Shown here piece after piece: positions 1 through 11,010 of a DNA stretch of 64,000 nucleotides (the stretch's first letter is position 1; every line of letters begins with the position of its first letter). The DNA is from Geotrypetes seraphini (lineage: Eukaryota > Chordata > Amphibia > Gymnophiona > Dermophiidae): the NCBI RefSeq assembly GCF_902459505.1, contig NC_047096.1, positions 12,090,001-12,154,000 on the forward strand. The letters run 5' to 3'. Below the pieces are notes generated by a model, which saw nothing but the letters and a program-made list of their open reading frames with translations, was not told the origin of the DNA and ran no database searches. Both the position numbers and the translations under genes were made by a program.

Positions 1-1150
1 CATGTTCACGACTGCAGCTGCCGCTTGAACAAGAGGGCAAACTGACCGCCAAGGACCAACAGATAAGTTTTATTTTAGTCGATAATTAAGAGTTAATTTT
101 TAGTATATACTGTGGCGGTTGGGACAGTGAAGGCAATAATGGTTCCAGCGGCAACCTCGGTTTGGTTTTTACACTGAATTTAAATGGTTGCGGGTCTGAG
201 CACTTCACACAAATTATTATTAATAAAATTAAGGAGGGTATCCCTGTGATCAGCAATTGTGCACGCACAGAGTTAATAAGAAATACTACTTTGAAGTACA
301 ACAATAAGATGATCACAAAACATGATCACAGGAAGGTTCCCGCTAAATCTCTCCCTCTCTCTTAGACTGTGGAGGGACTTGCCTGGTTTAGATCCAGTGC
401 TCACTTAACGTTTACGTCCCCCCATTAATCCTTGTCTCTGGGCTATCGCTCATCAGCATGAACTCCATCCCTCCGACCCCTACAAGGGAGGAAATGCCAC
501 AGCCCTGATGTGATGTGAAACCTGATCAGTGAATGCCAGCAACTCTGTTCCCCAAACTGGCTTACACACATTCTCTCTCTCTGTTTTGTACTTTGTAATC
601 CAATAGCCTGGAAATGCAGCATTCACCCCTCCCCCTTGCTTTCATGTTCCATTTCCCACATCCTGAGAGTCTGAAAAAGAGCCCACCCAGAGCAAAGAAT
701 GACTGGAATGTGGATCCTATACCCAAAGCTTCCTTCACAAAGGCAGAATAACATTGAATGTCCTCAGACCCTATTGTGCACTCCCATTTGAAAAAAAAAA
801 AAAAGCCCGCTCATAAGATAAACTAAGCTCAAAGCTCCCCAGGGAGAGCTGGGACTCTTTTAAACAGTGAGGATTTTAGGCTTTGCATCCTGTGTGCAGT
901 GTCCCTTCTAAGAGAGTCTGGGATAATAATTAGATGAGCTTGTCTAGCCCTTGTAAGGCAGAATAGCCCCATCTCAAAATTCCTATCTATCCTCTGGAGG
1001 TCAGGGCAGGTCATACTCAAATCTCTGATGTAGAGATCAGGGGGGGGGGAAAAACTCTCATTAGTATAGTCAGTCATACAGAAGTTTACCCCCTTTATAT
1101 GGAATCAAATGGGGTCACAGGTTGTATCTGTGAACAAACACTGTCAAGCC
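1..1150. other. Intergenic DNA, nothing recognised
   Basis: I see no exon-like reading frame, RNA gene or recognisable repeat family here. There is a short A-tract near 790 and a G-run near 1040. All open frames are short and have no recognisable protein similarity. Confidence 0.5.
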
Positions 1151-1372
1151 GAGGAGAGTGTGGTGTAGTGGTCAGAGCTACAGCCTCAGCACTCTGCGGT
1201 TGTGGGTTCAAACCCTGTGCTGCTCCCCGTGATCCTGGGCAAGTCCCTTAATCCTCCACTGCCCCAGGTATATTAGATAGATTGTGAGCCCACTGGAACA
1301 GATAGGGGAAATGCTTGAGTACCTGATTTGTAACCTGTTCTTAGCTCTTTTGAGAGCTAAAAAAAAATCAAA
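1151..1372 (+). repeat. tRNA-derived SINE, copy 1
   Basis: The 5' part looks like a tRNA with a polymerase III A box (TGGTGTAGTGG) and B box (GGTTCAAACCC). After this come a conserved body (GGGCAAGTCCCTTAATCC), a tail containing TAGATTGTGAGCCCACTGG and an A-rich end. The same family recurs at 1939, 37072, 41087 and 61451, always on the + strand. The tail resembles the 3' end of an L2/CR1-like LINE seen near 36105, so its retrotransposition was probably supplied by that LINE. Confidence 0.88.
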
Positions 1373-1938
1373 TAGAGTACCTAATCACTGAGCCACCTCA
1401 ACCTCTGGTCCCCCTCCATACAATGAGACTAAAAGCCAGTCAACAACCCAGTGTGGTAAATCTTCAGCTCTGCCAGGACCTCGGTACTATCAAAGAGTGC
1501 CACCCCCTCTACCATCCCCAGAGGAGTCCAAGAAGTGAATGCTTGCCAATGCAGCTGCTGTCAACCAATGCAACACCAACAACCTCTCCTGGATGAGCTT
1601 CCATCTTGTCACTACCAGACACTTCTTTTCTCACTGGTCTGGGCTATCCACCACAGATGTGGGCTGAATAGCAGATCAAGCCACCCACAAATAAAGTGCA
1701 GTTATCTAGTTGCTTCCAAACCTCGCACCTGCCAATGTCAAACAGGTTAATCCCATATGCCCGAAACAACCCTTTTTTGTCCTCCTTCAAACCAGTCATG
1801 ACATAACCAAACCCACCCCTGCCTCACAGTCCATTCTCTTATTTGCTTATTAACCTTTTCAATTCCTTTTTTCCATAATAGTTCTTTTTCATATTTAGGC
1901 CTAATATGATGTCAGTCTGGACCTGGAAATGAATGGAA
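1373..1938. other. Intergenic DNA, nothing recognised
   Basis: Unique-looking sequence between two SINE copies. No gene or repeat family could be supported. Confidence 0.45.
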
Positions 1939-2181
1939 AGAGTGTGGCGCAGTGGTTAAAGCTACAGCCTCAGCACCCTGGGGTTGTGGGTTCAAACCCA
2001 TGCTGCTCCTTGTGTCCCTGGGCAAGTCACTTAATCCCCTCATTGCCCCAGGTACATCAGATAGATTGTGAGCCCACCGGGACAGACAGGGAAATCTGCT
2101 TGAGTACCTGAATAAATTCATTTAAAACCGTTCTGAGCTCTCCTTGGAGAACGGTATAGAAAAATGAATAAATAAATATAA
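1939..2181 (+). repeat. tRNA-derived SINE, copy 2
   Basis: A full-length copy with A box, B box (GGTTCAAACCC), the GGGCAAGTCACTTAATCCCC body, the tail AGATTGTGAGCCCACCGGG and an (AAATA)n end. It is closer to the family consensus than copy 1, so it is probably younger. It could only be mistaken for a tRNA gene in its first 75 bases, and the tail rules that out. Confidence 0.9.
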
Positions 2182-3045
2182 ATAAGAAGCTCCCTCCTCC
2201 ATCCCCTTGAACAGTTGGGCTGGTCAAGGTGAGCCTGGCCCAGCCCCAGAAGCACCAGGTCTAGCTGTGTGTGATTGTGGTGGGGTGTACCCCTTGGCTA
2301 AAGCGGGAGATGGGGCTAGGTTTCTGGGGTGAAGGCATTCACCCCATGTCCCCACTGGTGGCAATTTTTTTAAAGCTGGACTGGCGAGAAATACCATCCA
2401 GTCACAGATGACCTTTCTTTACTTGGGGTGGGGATGTGGGGCTGAGTGAATTAAGCCAGGGCCTCCAAGACTTCGGAGCTTTTTTCTGCTCCTCAAAGAT
2501 GGTTCACCCACCTCTCCCACCCTTGGTATTGATCTCCCGTATTTCTTGTTATATGCTCAATTCATTTTGATGTTTTGATGCTTGGCAATTTGTTGTCACA
2601 GCTAGGGGGCGGAGCACCCAAGCTAAAGGATATGTTCTAAAGGCGCTACTATGGCTATGGCCTATGGCTTTCTGATTTGGCATGGAGGTCTATGCCAGAA
2701 TTTAAGATCCAGCTGTTGTGGTGGAGTGTTGTTGAAGCAATGTTCATTTTCACTCTGTCAATGGGGCTCCTAGATGTGGACGGCAGGTAGTCCTTGTTTT
2801 GCTGCTTTTATAGATAAGCTCAGCTAACTGCTGTAACATTTTACCTATTTTCAACTGAAATACATGAAGTTTCAGTCATATTTGATTCCATTAACCTTGT
2901 CTGATTCGATGATTATGCATCTTAATTTCAATTATTAAAACTGAAGGTAACCTGGTTGGGGGGTAGGGGGTTTATCCTTCTTGGCACAATCTCTTTTGTT
3001 ACCTCAGGGATGGTGGAGGGTGATCGTCTCATATCCCCCGTTAGT
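2182..3045. other. Intergenic DNA, nothing recognised
   Basis: No coding or repeat assignment could be made. The sequence is mixed in composition with no long open frame. Confidence 0.45.
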
Positions 3046-4027
3046 CTAAACTAAACTTTAAGTTTGTATACCGCATCATCTCCATAAAGATAGAGCTCGG
3101 CACGGTTTACAGGTAATTCAATAAATGAGGGAAGGACATAATAAGAAATTAGAGGTTATGAAGAGGATAGCTTTACGTTTTGGAGAAAAGCCAGGTTTTC
3201 AGATGCTTTCGGAATAATTGGAATGAGCCTAGGTTCCGCAGCGGGGCAGGGAGGTTATTCCAAAGCTCAGTGAATTTGAAGAAAAGGGATTTCCCTAATT
3301 TACCTGCATACATGATGCCTTTTAATGAGAATGAGAAAGAGAGAGAAAAAAAGAGAGGAAGAGAGAGAAAAAAGAGAGGAAGAGAGAAAAAAAAGAGAGG
3401 AAGAGAGAGAGAAAAAAAGAGAGAGAGGAAGAGAAACTAAACTAAACCTTAAGTTTGTATACCGCATCATCTCCATAAAGATAGAGCTCGGCACGGTTTA
3501 CAGGTAATTCAATAAATGAGGGAAGGACATAATAAGAAATTAGAGGTTATGAAGAGGATAGCTAGCTTTACATTTTAAAATAGATAGCTTTACGTTTTGG
3601 AGAAAAGCCAGGTTTTCAGATGCTTTCGGAATAATTGGAATGAGCCTAGGTTCCGCAGCGGGGCAGGGAGGTTATTCCAAAGCTCAGTGAATTTGAAGAA
3701 AAGGGATTTCCCTAATTTACCTGCATACATGACGCCTTTTAATGAGAATGAGAAAGAGAGAGAAAAAAAGAGAGGAAGAGAGAGAAAAAAGAGAGAAAGA
3801 GAGGAAGAGAGAGAGAAAAAAAGAGAGAGAGGAAGAGAAACTAAACTAAACCTTAAATTTGTATACCGCATCATCTCCATAAAGATAGAACTCGGCACGG
3901 TTTACAGGTAATTCAATAAATGAGGGAAGGACATAATAAGAAATTAGAGGTTATGAAGAGGATAGCAAGCTTTACATTTTCAATAGATAGCTTTACGTTT
4001 TGGAGAAAAGCCAGGTTTTCAGATGTT
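3046..4027 (-). repeat. Tandem array of an L2-like LINE 3' end (two full units and one partial)
   Basis: Three head-to-tail copies start at about 3046, 3437 and 3841, with unit lengths of about 391 and 404 bp; the third stops at 4027. Each begins with a LINE 3' terminus (TATACCGCATCATCTCC). On the - strand each encodes the C-terminal end of a reverse-transcriptase ORF (LTELWNNLPAP ... FRKHLKTWLFSKT in the - frames). The first two units end in a purine-rich GAGAGAAAAA microsatellite that differs in length. A less rearranged member of the same LINE lies at 38362-39180. The near identity of units 1 and 2 suggests a recent local duplication. Confidence 0.85.
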
Positions 4028-4295
4028 TCCTCATCACCTGAATCAGCTTTCTGCCTTTCCAGTATCATTTCCCCTAAATGAACAATTACCTCCGGGGGAA
4101 GCGCTGATGCCCTATCTGCACTATCATCTGTAGAGTCGACAGATGTCAGCACGTCTTGGACTGCCACTCCAGATGACTCCAGTGCCAGGCGGGACCCATA
4201 CAACCTTATCGTTAATCTTTGCAATGGCCAGGACAGGAATGAATGGCCCACAACCCCAGAAGATCCACATTTCAGAAATGTAGAGGAATGGACTA
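4028..4295. other. Unassigned sequence
   Basis: An open frame on the - strand crosses this stretch and the neighbouring repeats. It has no recognisable domain and runs through repeat sequence at both ends, so I do not treat it as a gene. Confidence 0.4.
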
Positions 4296-4475
4296 ATGTT
4301 AGAGCAGTGGAATGAGAACCAAGTAAGCCCAGTTCAAATCTACCTTGCGACAGACACTTAACTCTCCATTGCCTTAAGTACAAACTTTGATTGTAGCCCC
4401 TCTGAGGACAGGAAAAGGCCTAGTGCACCTGAATGTAACTTGCCTTGAGCTACAAATAAAAAAGGTGTGAGCTAA
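4296..4475 (+). repeat. Degraded tRNA-type SINE
   Basis: The order of landmarks matches the SINE family: a weak B box (AGTTCAAATCTACC), CACTTAACTCTCCATTGCC, a tail like GATTGTAGCCCCTCTGAGGACAG, and CTGAATGTAACTTGCC before an A-rich end. It is much more diverged than the other SINE copies, so it is an older insertion or another subfamily. Confidence 0.55.
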
Positions 4476-5640
4476 ATCCAACATCTCTTTTCATCATTTC
4501 TTACCTACAAAAGAGAGAAAATACAGTCATTATTTGCGAACCCCCTTCCTCTTCATTCAGATGAGCATACTCGTATTTGGCACATGCCCCCAACTTCCAT
4601 CTCCCAAGGCACTGGATAACAGGAGTAGGAAGACCAATACTTCATTGCCCCTTTGCACTTAGCACCATCCTCAGAACTCCCATGAACCAGAATTGGATCA
4701 ATGGTGATGCATCCTGATGCACCAAGAACTGTCAGCCCCTGAGCATAAACCAGTATGTTTCTACATTGATTGCTAGGCATGCTATTGCCTTAACTCCCAT
4801 CCCCCACCCGTTAGTTCATTTTGAATACCTTACTTTAATGTAGAATACCTCCCCTTTGATCTGAACATGCTCCATAGAGAATCCGGATTGCGTTTCCTAT
4901 GCTCTGAGTTTGCCACTAACTCCCCCACTCTCAAAACCTTGAAAAAAGCCATGGAGAATGCTGCTCAGAACATAAGCCCATCTCAAACCCAATAGTCGAG
5001 CACATATCCTCCAAAGCAAACCAGTATATTGTGTATAACTGGCCACCTACTCTCTATGGAGGGGTATCTAAACTATGCCCATCCCTCCAGGACTCTTCTG
5101 ATCATGAAGCTACTTGTTGGATTACCCCATCTATTCATATTTCAAAAGAAGGCCACTAATTGTAACTGCCCACTTCTCTCTGAGACGATGATGAATTATA
5201 TCAAATCATCAGAGACCTGCCCCCTGTACCAACCCTTCCATTGTATGGAATCCCCAGCTCTGAATAGACCTCATGTGTAAAATACACACTTGACAGATAC
5301 CAGTACCACAGAGCTCTACAGCATTTCCCACATTTTCTTGTTCCAAATCACCAGAGATGAGAAAGAACTGATGTCCCATGTTCAATTGATGCTAATGCCA
5401 TAACCTGAAAAGTGAACCACATGGAAAGAAATAAAGCATTGGCACCAAGTTATGCATTCTTGGTACGTTTCACTTGCACTGTTAAACTGAACTACAAGCA
5501 TCCCAATAGAAACTCATACAATAAGTCAACGATGCACCCAGTTTTCTTTTTGCATTTTAGTGGTAATAACAAAATTATGGGAAGACACATACAACATTGT
5601 TCTACAAAATCAATTCCTTATGAAATGACTTCCATAATGA
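4476..5640. other. Intergenic DNA, nothing recognised
   Basis: About 1.2 kb with short frames only. No repeat landmark or exon signal could be supported. Confidence 0.45.
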
Positions 5641-5815
5641 ATGGAAGGAGAGGGCCTGGGCCACAACCTAGTTGGGTTTTCAGGATTTCCCCAATTAATA
5701 TACATGAGATCTAGTTACAATCAATACATGCAATAGACCTTGTGCATATTCAGTGGAAAATCCTGAGAACCTGACTGGGTTACAGCCATCGAGGTTACCT
5801 ACTCTGATCTAGGAT
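5641..5815. mobile_element. Decayed small hAT element
   Basis: The internal text TTGGGTTTTCAGGATTTCCCC followed by its inverse (AATCCTGAGAACCTGACTGGG) matches the palindromic hAT family that is well preserved at 7159, 31711 and 40424. Here the termini are too diverged to read a target duplication. Confidence 0.6.
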
Positions 5816-6095
5816 CTCCTTTTCTTTTCCTAACTCCTCCTCCTCCAGTTTATAGCATCTCCTCTTTCCTTCCTCCTAACTCCTTCTTTAAGTGTCCAAC
5901 ATTTTCCCTTTCCTTTCTCAACCCAAGCATCTCCCTTCATCCTACCTCCCCAGGTGTGCAGCATATCCCCTTTCCTTCCTCCCCTCACCCCCATCCCTAA
6001 CCGGGTTTCCAGCATCTCTCCATCCCTACACCCCACTCAATCAAGCATTTCTCTTTCTTTACTTCCCCCACGTGCATCAGCTTTGGGCCTCACTG
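5816..6095 (+). repeat. Pyrimidine-rich degenerate minisatellite
   Basis: A run of C/T-rich text with a loosely repeated phrase of the type GTCCAACATTTTCCC and AGCATCTCCCTTC. The same sort of array occurs inside the hAT-like elements at 22370-23414 and, on the - strand, 57410-59182. It is probably an internal piece of a related element. Confidence 0.5.
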
Positions 6096-7150
6096 CTCAG
6101 ACAGCCTCAAGGGTTCCAGCAGAAGACATCTTCAGCTGGTGAGGGTTGGGGGATCCCTGCTCGCCAAGGTATTAATTTTTAACATGAGGGGGCAGGGAAT
6201 AGAGAGGAAACACCTAAAGCCACCTAGTCCACCCCTGGACCCACCCAAAAATTCACTTCTAGCTACATTATTGACATATGAATTTGGCCACAAAGACAAA
6301 GACCTATTCTTCTTAACTTGCTATAATCACTAAAGCTAAGAGAACTGCATGGAGCAGAGAGGGGGGGAGGGTCACAGTGCCCCATGGAAGATCAACTGTA
6401 ATTAGGCCTAACTCTCATGCGTACCCATCTCAGGGTTAGTGTGGAATGTGAAGTTGGAGGCTGCAGAGGAAATGGATTGTATGCAGATTTTTTGGTGTCT
6501 GCAGGGAAGCTTCCTAGGTTCACTGAAACAAGCAACAAAAACTGCTGCCAATGCTGTTTGAAATTTGGGGGGAAATTATACTGCAGCCTATTGAAGTGAA
6601 AAATGGAACAAGAATGAGAAAGAGAGATAAGAAAGAAATAGGGGAAGAGAAGCAGAGAGAGAATGGTGGTGGAAGGAGAAGCAGAGTATAGGTGACATGT
6701 GGTAGGAAGGCAGTGGATGGTGTGTCTGACTGCACTATAAGGTCCTATGAATTAATCTCATGCATCCATTTGGCAATTGCTCCACAGAACATAAAGACAG
6801 TAAGAGGAACTTGTAAACAGGTAATATGAATCTCCCTCCAGTCCAGACAGTGAAAGCATAACGCCAGACAGAACAAACTATAATAACAAACTACCCTGAT
6901 TAGGGAATTCCCACGTTCAGAGCTATTTATGAGCTCATAGAAGATTCCTAAACACTATGAAAGAATACACCTGTGTACTCCTTTAGCATTTGGTTGGAAG
7001 GAGGCATGGGCACAGATTCCTAATTTTTTCCCACCCCTTGCCTGCCAATATACACCTACCTGCTTGCTGGTGGAAGAATGGAGTCTGGCAACAGCAAACA
7101 AATTAGATTACTACTTCTGTGATACTAGAAAGAACATCCTAACGGTTACA
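6096..7150. other. Intergenic DNA with a purine-rich stretch
   Basis: A simple purine-rich tract (GAGAAAGAGAGATAAGAAAG) lies near 6615-6690. Nothing else could be assigned. Confidence 0.4.
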
Positions 7151-7158
7151 GCCTAGAT

Positions 7159-7350
7159 CAGGGGTGTCAAAGTCCTTCCTCGAGGGCTGCAATCCAGTTG
7201 GGTTTTCAGGATTTCCCCGATGAATATGCATGAGATCTATTTGTCTGCACTGCTTTCATTGTATGCTAATAGATCTCATGCATATTCATTGGAGAAATCC
7301 TGAAAATCCGACTGGATTGTGGCCCTCGAGGAGGGACTTTGACATCCCTG
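7159..7350. mobile_element. Non-autonomous hAT element (192 bp) with 8-bp target duplication
   Basis: The element begins CAGGGGTGTCAAAGTCC and ends in the inverse GGACTTTGACATCCCTG, and is an imperfect palindrome overall. The flanks are GCCTAGAT (7151-7158) and GCCTATAT (7351-7358), an 8-bp duplication with one mismatch. Palindromic termini with an 8-bp duplication are the hAT signature. It has no coding capacity and would have needed a transposase in trans. Confidence 0.88.
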
Positions 7351-7358
7351 GCCTATAT

Positions 7359-7947
7359 CTATTAATTTTAGCCCAATTTTATCTCCTTTGCTCATTTTGC
7401 AACCTGGAAACAGTTAAAATTGAAGGCTTTGTTTACCAAAGATCTCTACATGAATTGTGAATCTGACTGGGTAATTTAACGTCACCCTTTCAGATATGAT
7501 CCTCTGATGGTAAACTCTTTGGAGGAAAGAAGTCAATGACAATGACATCAATTATCATATATGTGAAGGGTGATTTGGTTGTCTTCAGATAAATTATTAT
7601 TTGGTAGACCCCCCAAGATTATGTAAACTTCATGGAGGTATTGGCGGTATACAAATAAAAATGGTATTGTATTCATGAGGCCCAGACTGGTCAGGTTTTC
7701 ATAATGGGAAGCTTAGAAGTGGGTTGTTGTTTAAAAGAAAATAAGATATAAGCTTGGGACCAATAGCAACCTTCATCTTCTGCTCTGCTGCAGTAGGGGA
7801 AAGGAAGCAATTAGGCAGAGCTCATAAAAGAAAATCACTATTGAATGCTTTGCCCTAGTACCACCTCGTTTGTCTGTAAATTCTCTTTTTATAAAGTAGA
7901 GTGGGTGGGTGTGCATGCAGAGGGGGGCATCGCCCCAAATTCAAATT
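7359..7947. other. Mostly unassigned; short LINE-tail fragment at 7600-7675
   Basis: The phrase GGCGGTATACAAATAAAAATGG is typical of the 3' tails of the L2-like LINEs elsewhere in the window. The remainder has no recognisable feature. Confidence 0.45.
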
Positions 7948-8200
7948 AAGAACATAAGAACTGCCATACTGGGAGAGACCGAAAGTCCATCAAGCCCAGT
8001 ATCCTGTTTCCAAAAGTGGTTAACTCATGTCCCAAGTGCCTAGCTTGAACCCAAATAGTAAAACAGATGTTATGCTGCTTATCCTAGGAATAAGCAGTGG
8101 ATTTGCCATCATTTACTACCAAGGGTTGACTCATAAGTCATGGCAACTATTTTTTTCCCCTCTTGAAAATGTGTCAACACTGGAAATCTAATACTGTATA
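7948..8200 (-). repeat. CR1 LINE 3' fragment
   Basis: The text TAAGAACATAAGAACTGCC, then GACCGAAAGTCCATCAAGCC and AGTATCCTGTTTCC, is the complement of a CR1 3' untranslated region. A second copy of this subfamily is at 53270. The 3' end of the element points left. Confidence 0.8.
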
Positions 8201-8449
8201 TACATTTGTAAGTGTGTGCCATGTACTTCTTAATGTTGCCACCAGATAAGAGATGAGTGCAATGGTCAATGGTAGGGGAGAAGCAAAAAACATGACATTC
8301 AAAATCATCATTTTATTAGCAAGTGGTGTTAGCTGTTTTACTAAACCAATCGCATAATCAGCTTGAGAGTAAGTTTAACTGTTAACATCCTTCAAAATAG
8401 TCTGCTAGCCCAACGCTGTAAACAACTGTCTCCTATGTGAGCTGTAGCA

Positions 8450-9575
8450 CTGTCATAGTAACATAGTAGATGACAGCAGATAAAGACCCGAATGGTCCAT
8501 CCAGTCTGCCCAACCTGATTCAATTTAAATTTTTTAAATTTTTTTTCTTAGCAATTTCTGGGCAAGAATCCAAAGCTCTACCCGGTACTGTGCTTGGTTT
8601 CCAACTGCCGAAATCTCTGTTAAAACCTACTCCAGCCCATCTACACCCTTCCAGCCACTGAAACCTTCCCCAGCCCATCCCCCATCAAACGGCCATACAC
8701 AGACACAGACCGTGCAAGTCTGCCCAGTAACTGGCCTAGTTCAATATTTAATATTATTTTCTGATTCTAGATCCTCTGTGTTCATCCCACGCTTCTTTGA
8801 ACTCAGTAACCGTTTTACTCTCCACCACCTCTCTCGGAGTGCATTCCAGGCATCCACCACCCTCTCTGTAAAGTAGAATTTCCTAACATTGCCTTTGAAT
8901 CTACCACCCCTCAACCTCAAATTATGTCCTCTGGTTTTACCATTTTCCTTTCTCTGGAAAATATTTTGTTCTACGTTAATACCCTTCAAGTATTTGAACG
9001 TCTGAATCATATCTCTCCTGTCCCTCCTTTCCTCTAGGGTATACATATTAAGGGCTTCCAGTCTCTCCTCATACATCTTCTGGCGCAAGCCTCCTATTAT
9101 TTTTGTCGCCCTCCTCTGGACCGCCTCAAGTCTTCTTATGTCCTTCGCCAGATACGGTCTCCAAAACTGAACACAATACTCCAAGTGGGGCCTCACCAAT
9201 GACCTGTACAGGGGCATCAACACCTTCTTCCTTCTACTGGCTATGCCTCTCTTTATACAGCCCAGCAACCTTCAGACAGCAGCCACTGCCTTGTCACACT
9301 GTTTTTTCGCCTTTAGATCTTTGGACATATTCACCCCACATTCCCCGTCCGTGCATATCAGCTTCTCACCTCCCAGCATATACGGTTCCTTCTGATTATT
9401 AATCCCCAAATTGAATTTTAGTTGCCAGGCAGTAGACCATTCCTCTAACTTTTGCAGATCCTTTCTCATATTTTCCACTCCCTCTTCTCATATTTTCTCT
9501 TCTCTTTCTCATATTTTCCACTCACTCTTCGGTGTCTACTCTGTTACAAATCTTGGTATCATTTGCAAAAAGGCA
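8450..9575 (-). repeat. CR1 LINE, 5'-truncated, reverse-transcriptase C-terminus and 3' end
   Basis: The 3' terminus shows the CR1 short-repeat end (TAACATAGTAGATGAC on +). Upstream, the - strand encodes the CR1 ORF2 C-terminal segment, with LYRSLVRPHLEYCVQFW, VQRRATKIIGGL and FYFTERVVDAWNALR, at about 9268-8741. A second frame further 5' (about 9478-9272) holds DLQKLEEWSTAWQLKFN from the reverse-transcriptase core. The two pieces are out of frame with each other, so the copy is dead. Confidence 0.93.
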
Positions 9576-9918
9576 TACTATTTGTCATGTAGGATTATGA
9601 TATTGTGCAACAATTCTGGACGTTTCTCCTGCACTGCACAATGCAGGTGGTACTGCAGATATGACTTGTAATACTGTGCATTCACTGCATGACCCTCATG
9701 AACTAGATGACCTGGGAAACTACTTTGAAGGACGTAAACACTAACAGTTAAACAGTTTATGCTTGTACTTTGTTGTTCATGTTTATACATTGTATGCCAT
9801 AATAAAATGATGATTTAAAATGTCATGTTTTTGCTCCTCCCCTACCAGAGACTGCTGCACTCATCTCTCATCTGATGGCAACATTAAGAAGTACATGTCA
9901 CACGCTTTCAAATGTATA
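9576..9918. other. Unassigned sequence
   Basis: No recognisable gene or repeat. Confidence 0.4.
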
Positions 9919-10406
9919 TACAGTGATACCTTGGTTTGTAAGCATAATTCGTTCCAGAAGCATGCTTGCAATCCAAAGCACTCGTCTATCAAAGCGAATT
10001 TCCCCATAGGAAATAATGGAAACTCGGACGATTCGTTTCACAACCCAAAAACTTTAATACAAAATTATAATAAAATCTTGGTTTGCGAGCATAATTCATT
10101 CCGAAAACATGCTTGTAATCCAAACATAAGAAATAATGGAAACTCGATGTGTTCCACAACCCAAAAACTTTAATACAAAATACTATACGTACTTGTATTG
10201 CAAGACCTCGCTCATTTAGAACAGTCACTACACTCTTGCAGCGTCAGAGAGAGAAGAACCATCGGCTCAGTTGTGATGTGTGTATACTGTATGTACTTGT
10301 ATTGCAAGACATTGCTTGTATATCAAGTTAAAATTAATAAAATGTTTTTGCTTGCTTTGCAAAACACTTGCAAACCAAGTTACTTGCAATCCAAGGTTTG
10401 ACTGTA
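9919..10406. mobile_element. Tigger-like non-autonomous DNA transposon with internal duplication
   Basis: The ends are inverted (TACAGTGATACCTTGG at left; the right end reads TACAGTCAAACCTTGG on the other strand) and abut TA dinucleotides, as expected for Tc1/mariner-Tigger elements. The interior holds two tandem copies of a ~120-bp unit that starts near CTTGGTTTGTAAGCATAATTC and ends CAACCCAAAAACTTTAATAC. No transposase frame is present. Confidence 0.75.
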
Positions 10407-10489
10407 TTAGATTTCCAGGGTTGGTATATTTTCAAAAGAAAAAAAAAATAGTTGCCATGATTTATGAATCAACCCTCAGTATGTTTGTA

Positions 10490-11010
10490 TCTAACTGTAC
10501 TGTATAGTGAGATTCAATCTCAATTTGATCAAGGCAAACTGGTGCTCATGGTATCCCTTGACATACGTATCCTTAGCCTCTCACTTCAACAACCACTAAC
10601 TTCTTCTCTGGCATTCTTGGGGTATATTAGCCAGGACCTTTCATATGATCATGAATTCCTGCTGTTTTCCAGCCTATGTAATAAGTTGTGGTATTCCCAA
10701 GGTTTGATATTGCCTTGCTCTTTAATTTGCTCCTCAATCCCTTGGCCCCTTTTGATTCAGCATTATGGAATAAGTGGATTATATTTTGAAATGATATCCT
10801 GCTATTCACTTAATATTGACCTTTTTTGTTTCAATCTCTCTTCACTTAGCCATTGTCTTGGAACAGCTATACAATGGCTAGAAGAAAATCATCTTAAGCT
10901 CAGTCCCAGAAAATCACAAACCCTATGGGTTACACGAAACTCTACTCAACCTGACATGGCCCTTATCAGGTTTAGTCATCCTATCTCTCTTCATACAGTA
11001 TGACAATCTT
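10490..11010 (+). repeat. L2/CR1-clade LINE fragment (reverse-transcriptase region)
   Basis: An open frame here contains LGTAIQWLEENHLKLSPRKS, which matches the LINE pattern in which a helix is followed by WL..N.LKL.P.K between the catalytic DD motif and the thumb. The rest is diverged. It is a dead fragment without a recognisable 3' end. Confidence 0.65.

Noticed and set aside
1151-1230. Functional tRNA gene
   Set aside because: A and B boxes are present but no cloverleaf with proper acceptor stem is seen, and the repeat tail marks it as a SINE.
3180-3911. Low-complexity charged frames (Arg/Lys/Glu rich)
   Set aside because: They are translations of the GAGAGAAAAA microsatellite inside LINE repeats.
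4028-4383. Part of a 156-residue - strand frame as a gene
   Set aside because: It crosses a LINE 3' end and a degraded SINE, and no domain is recognisable.
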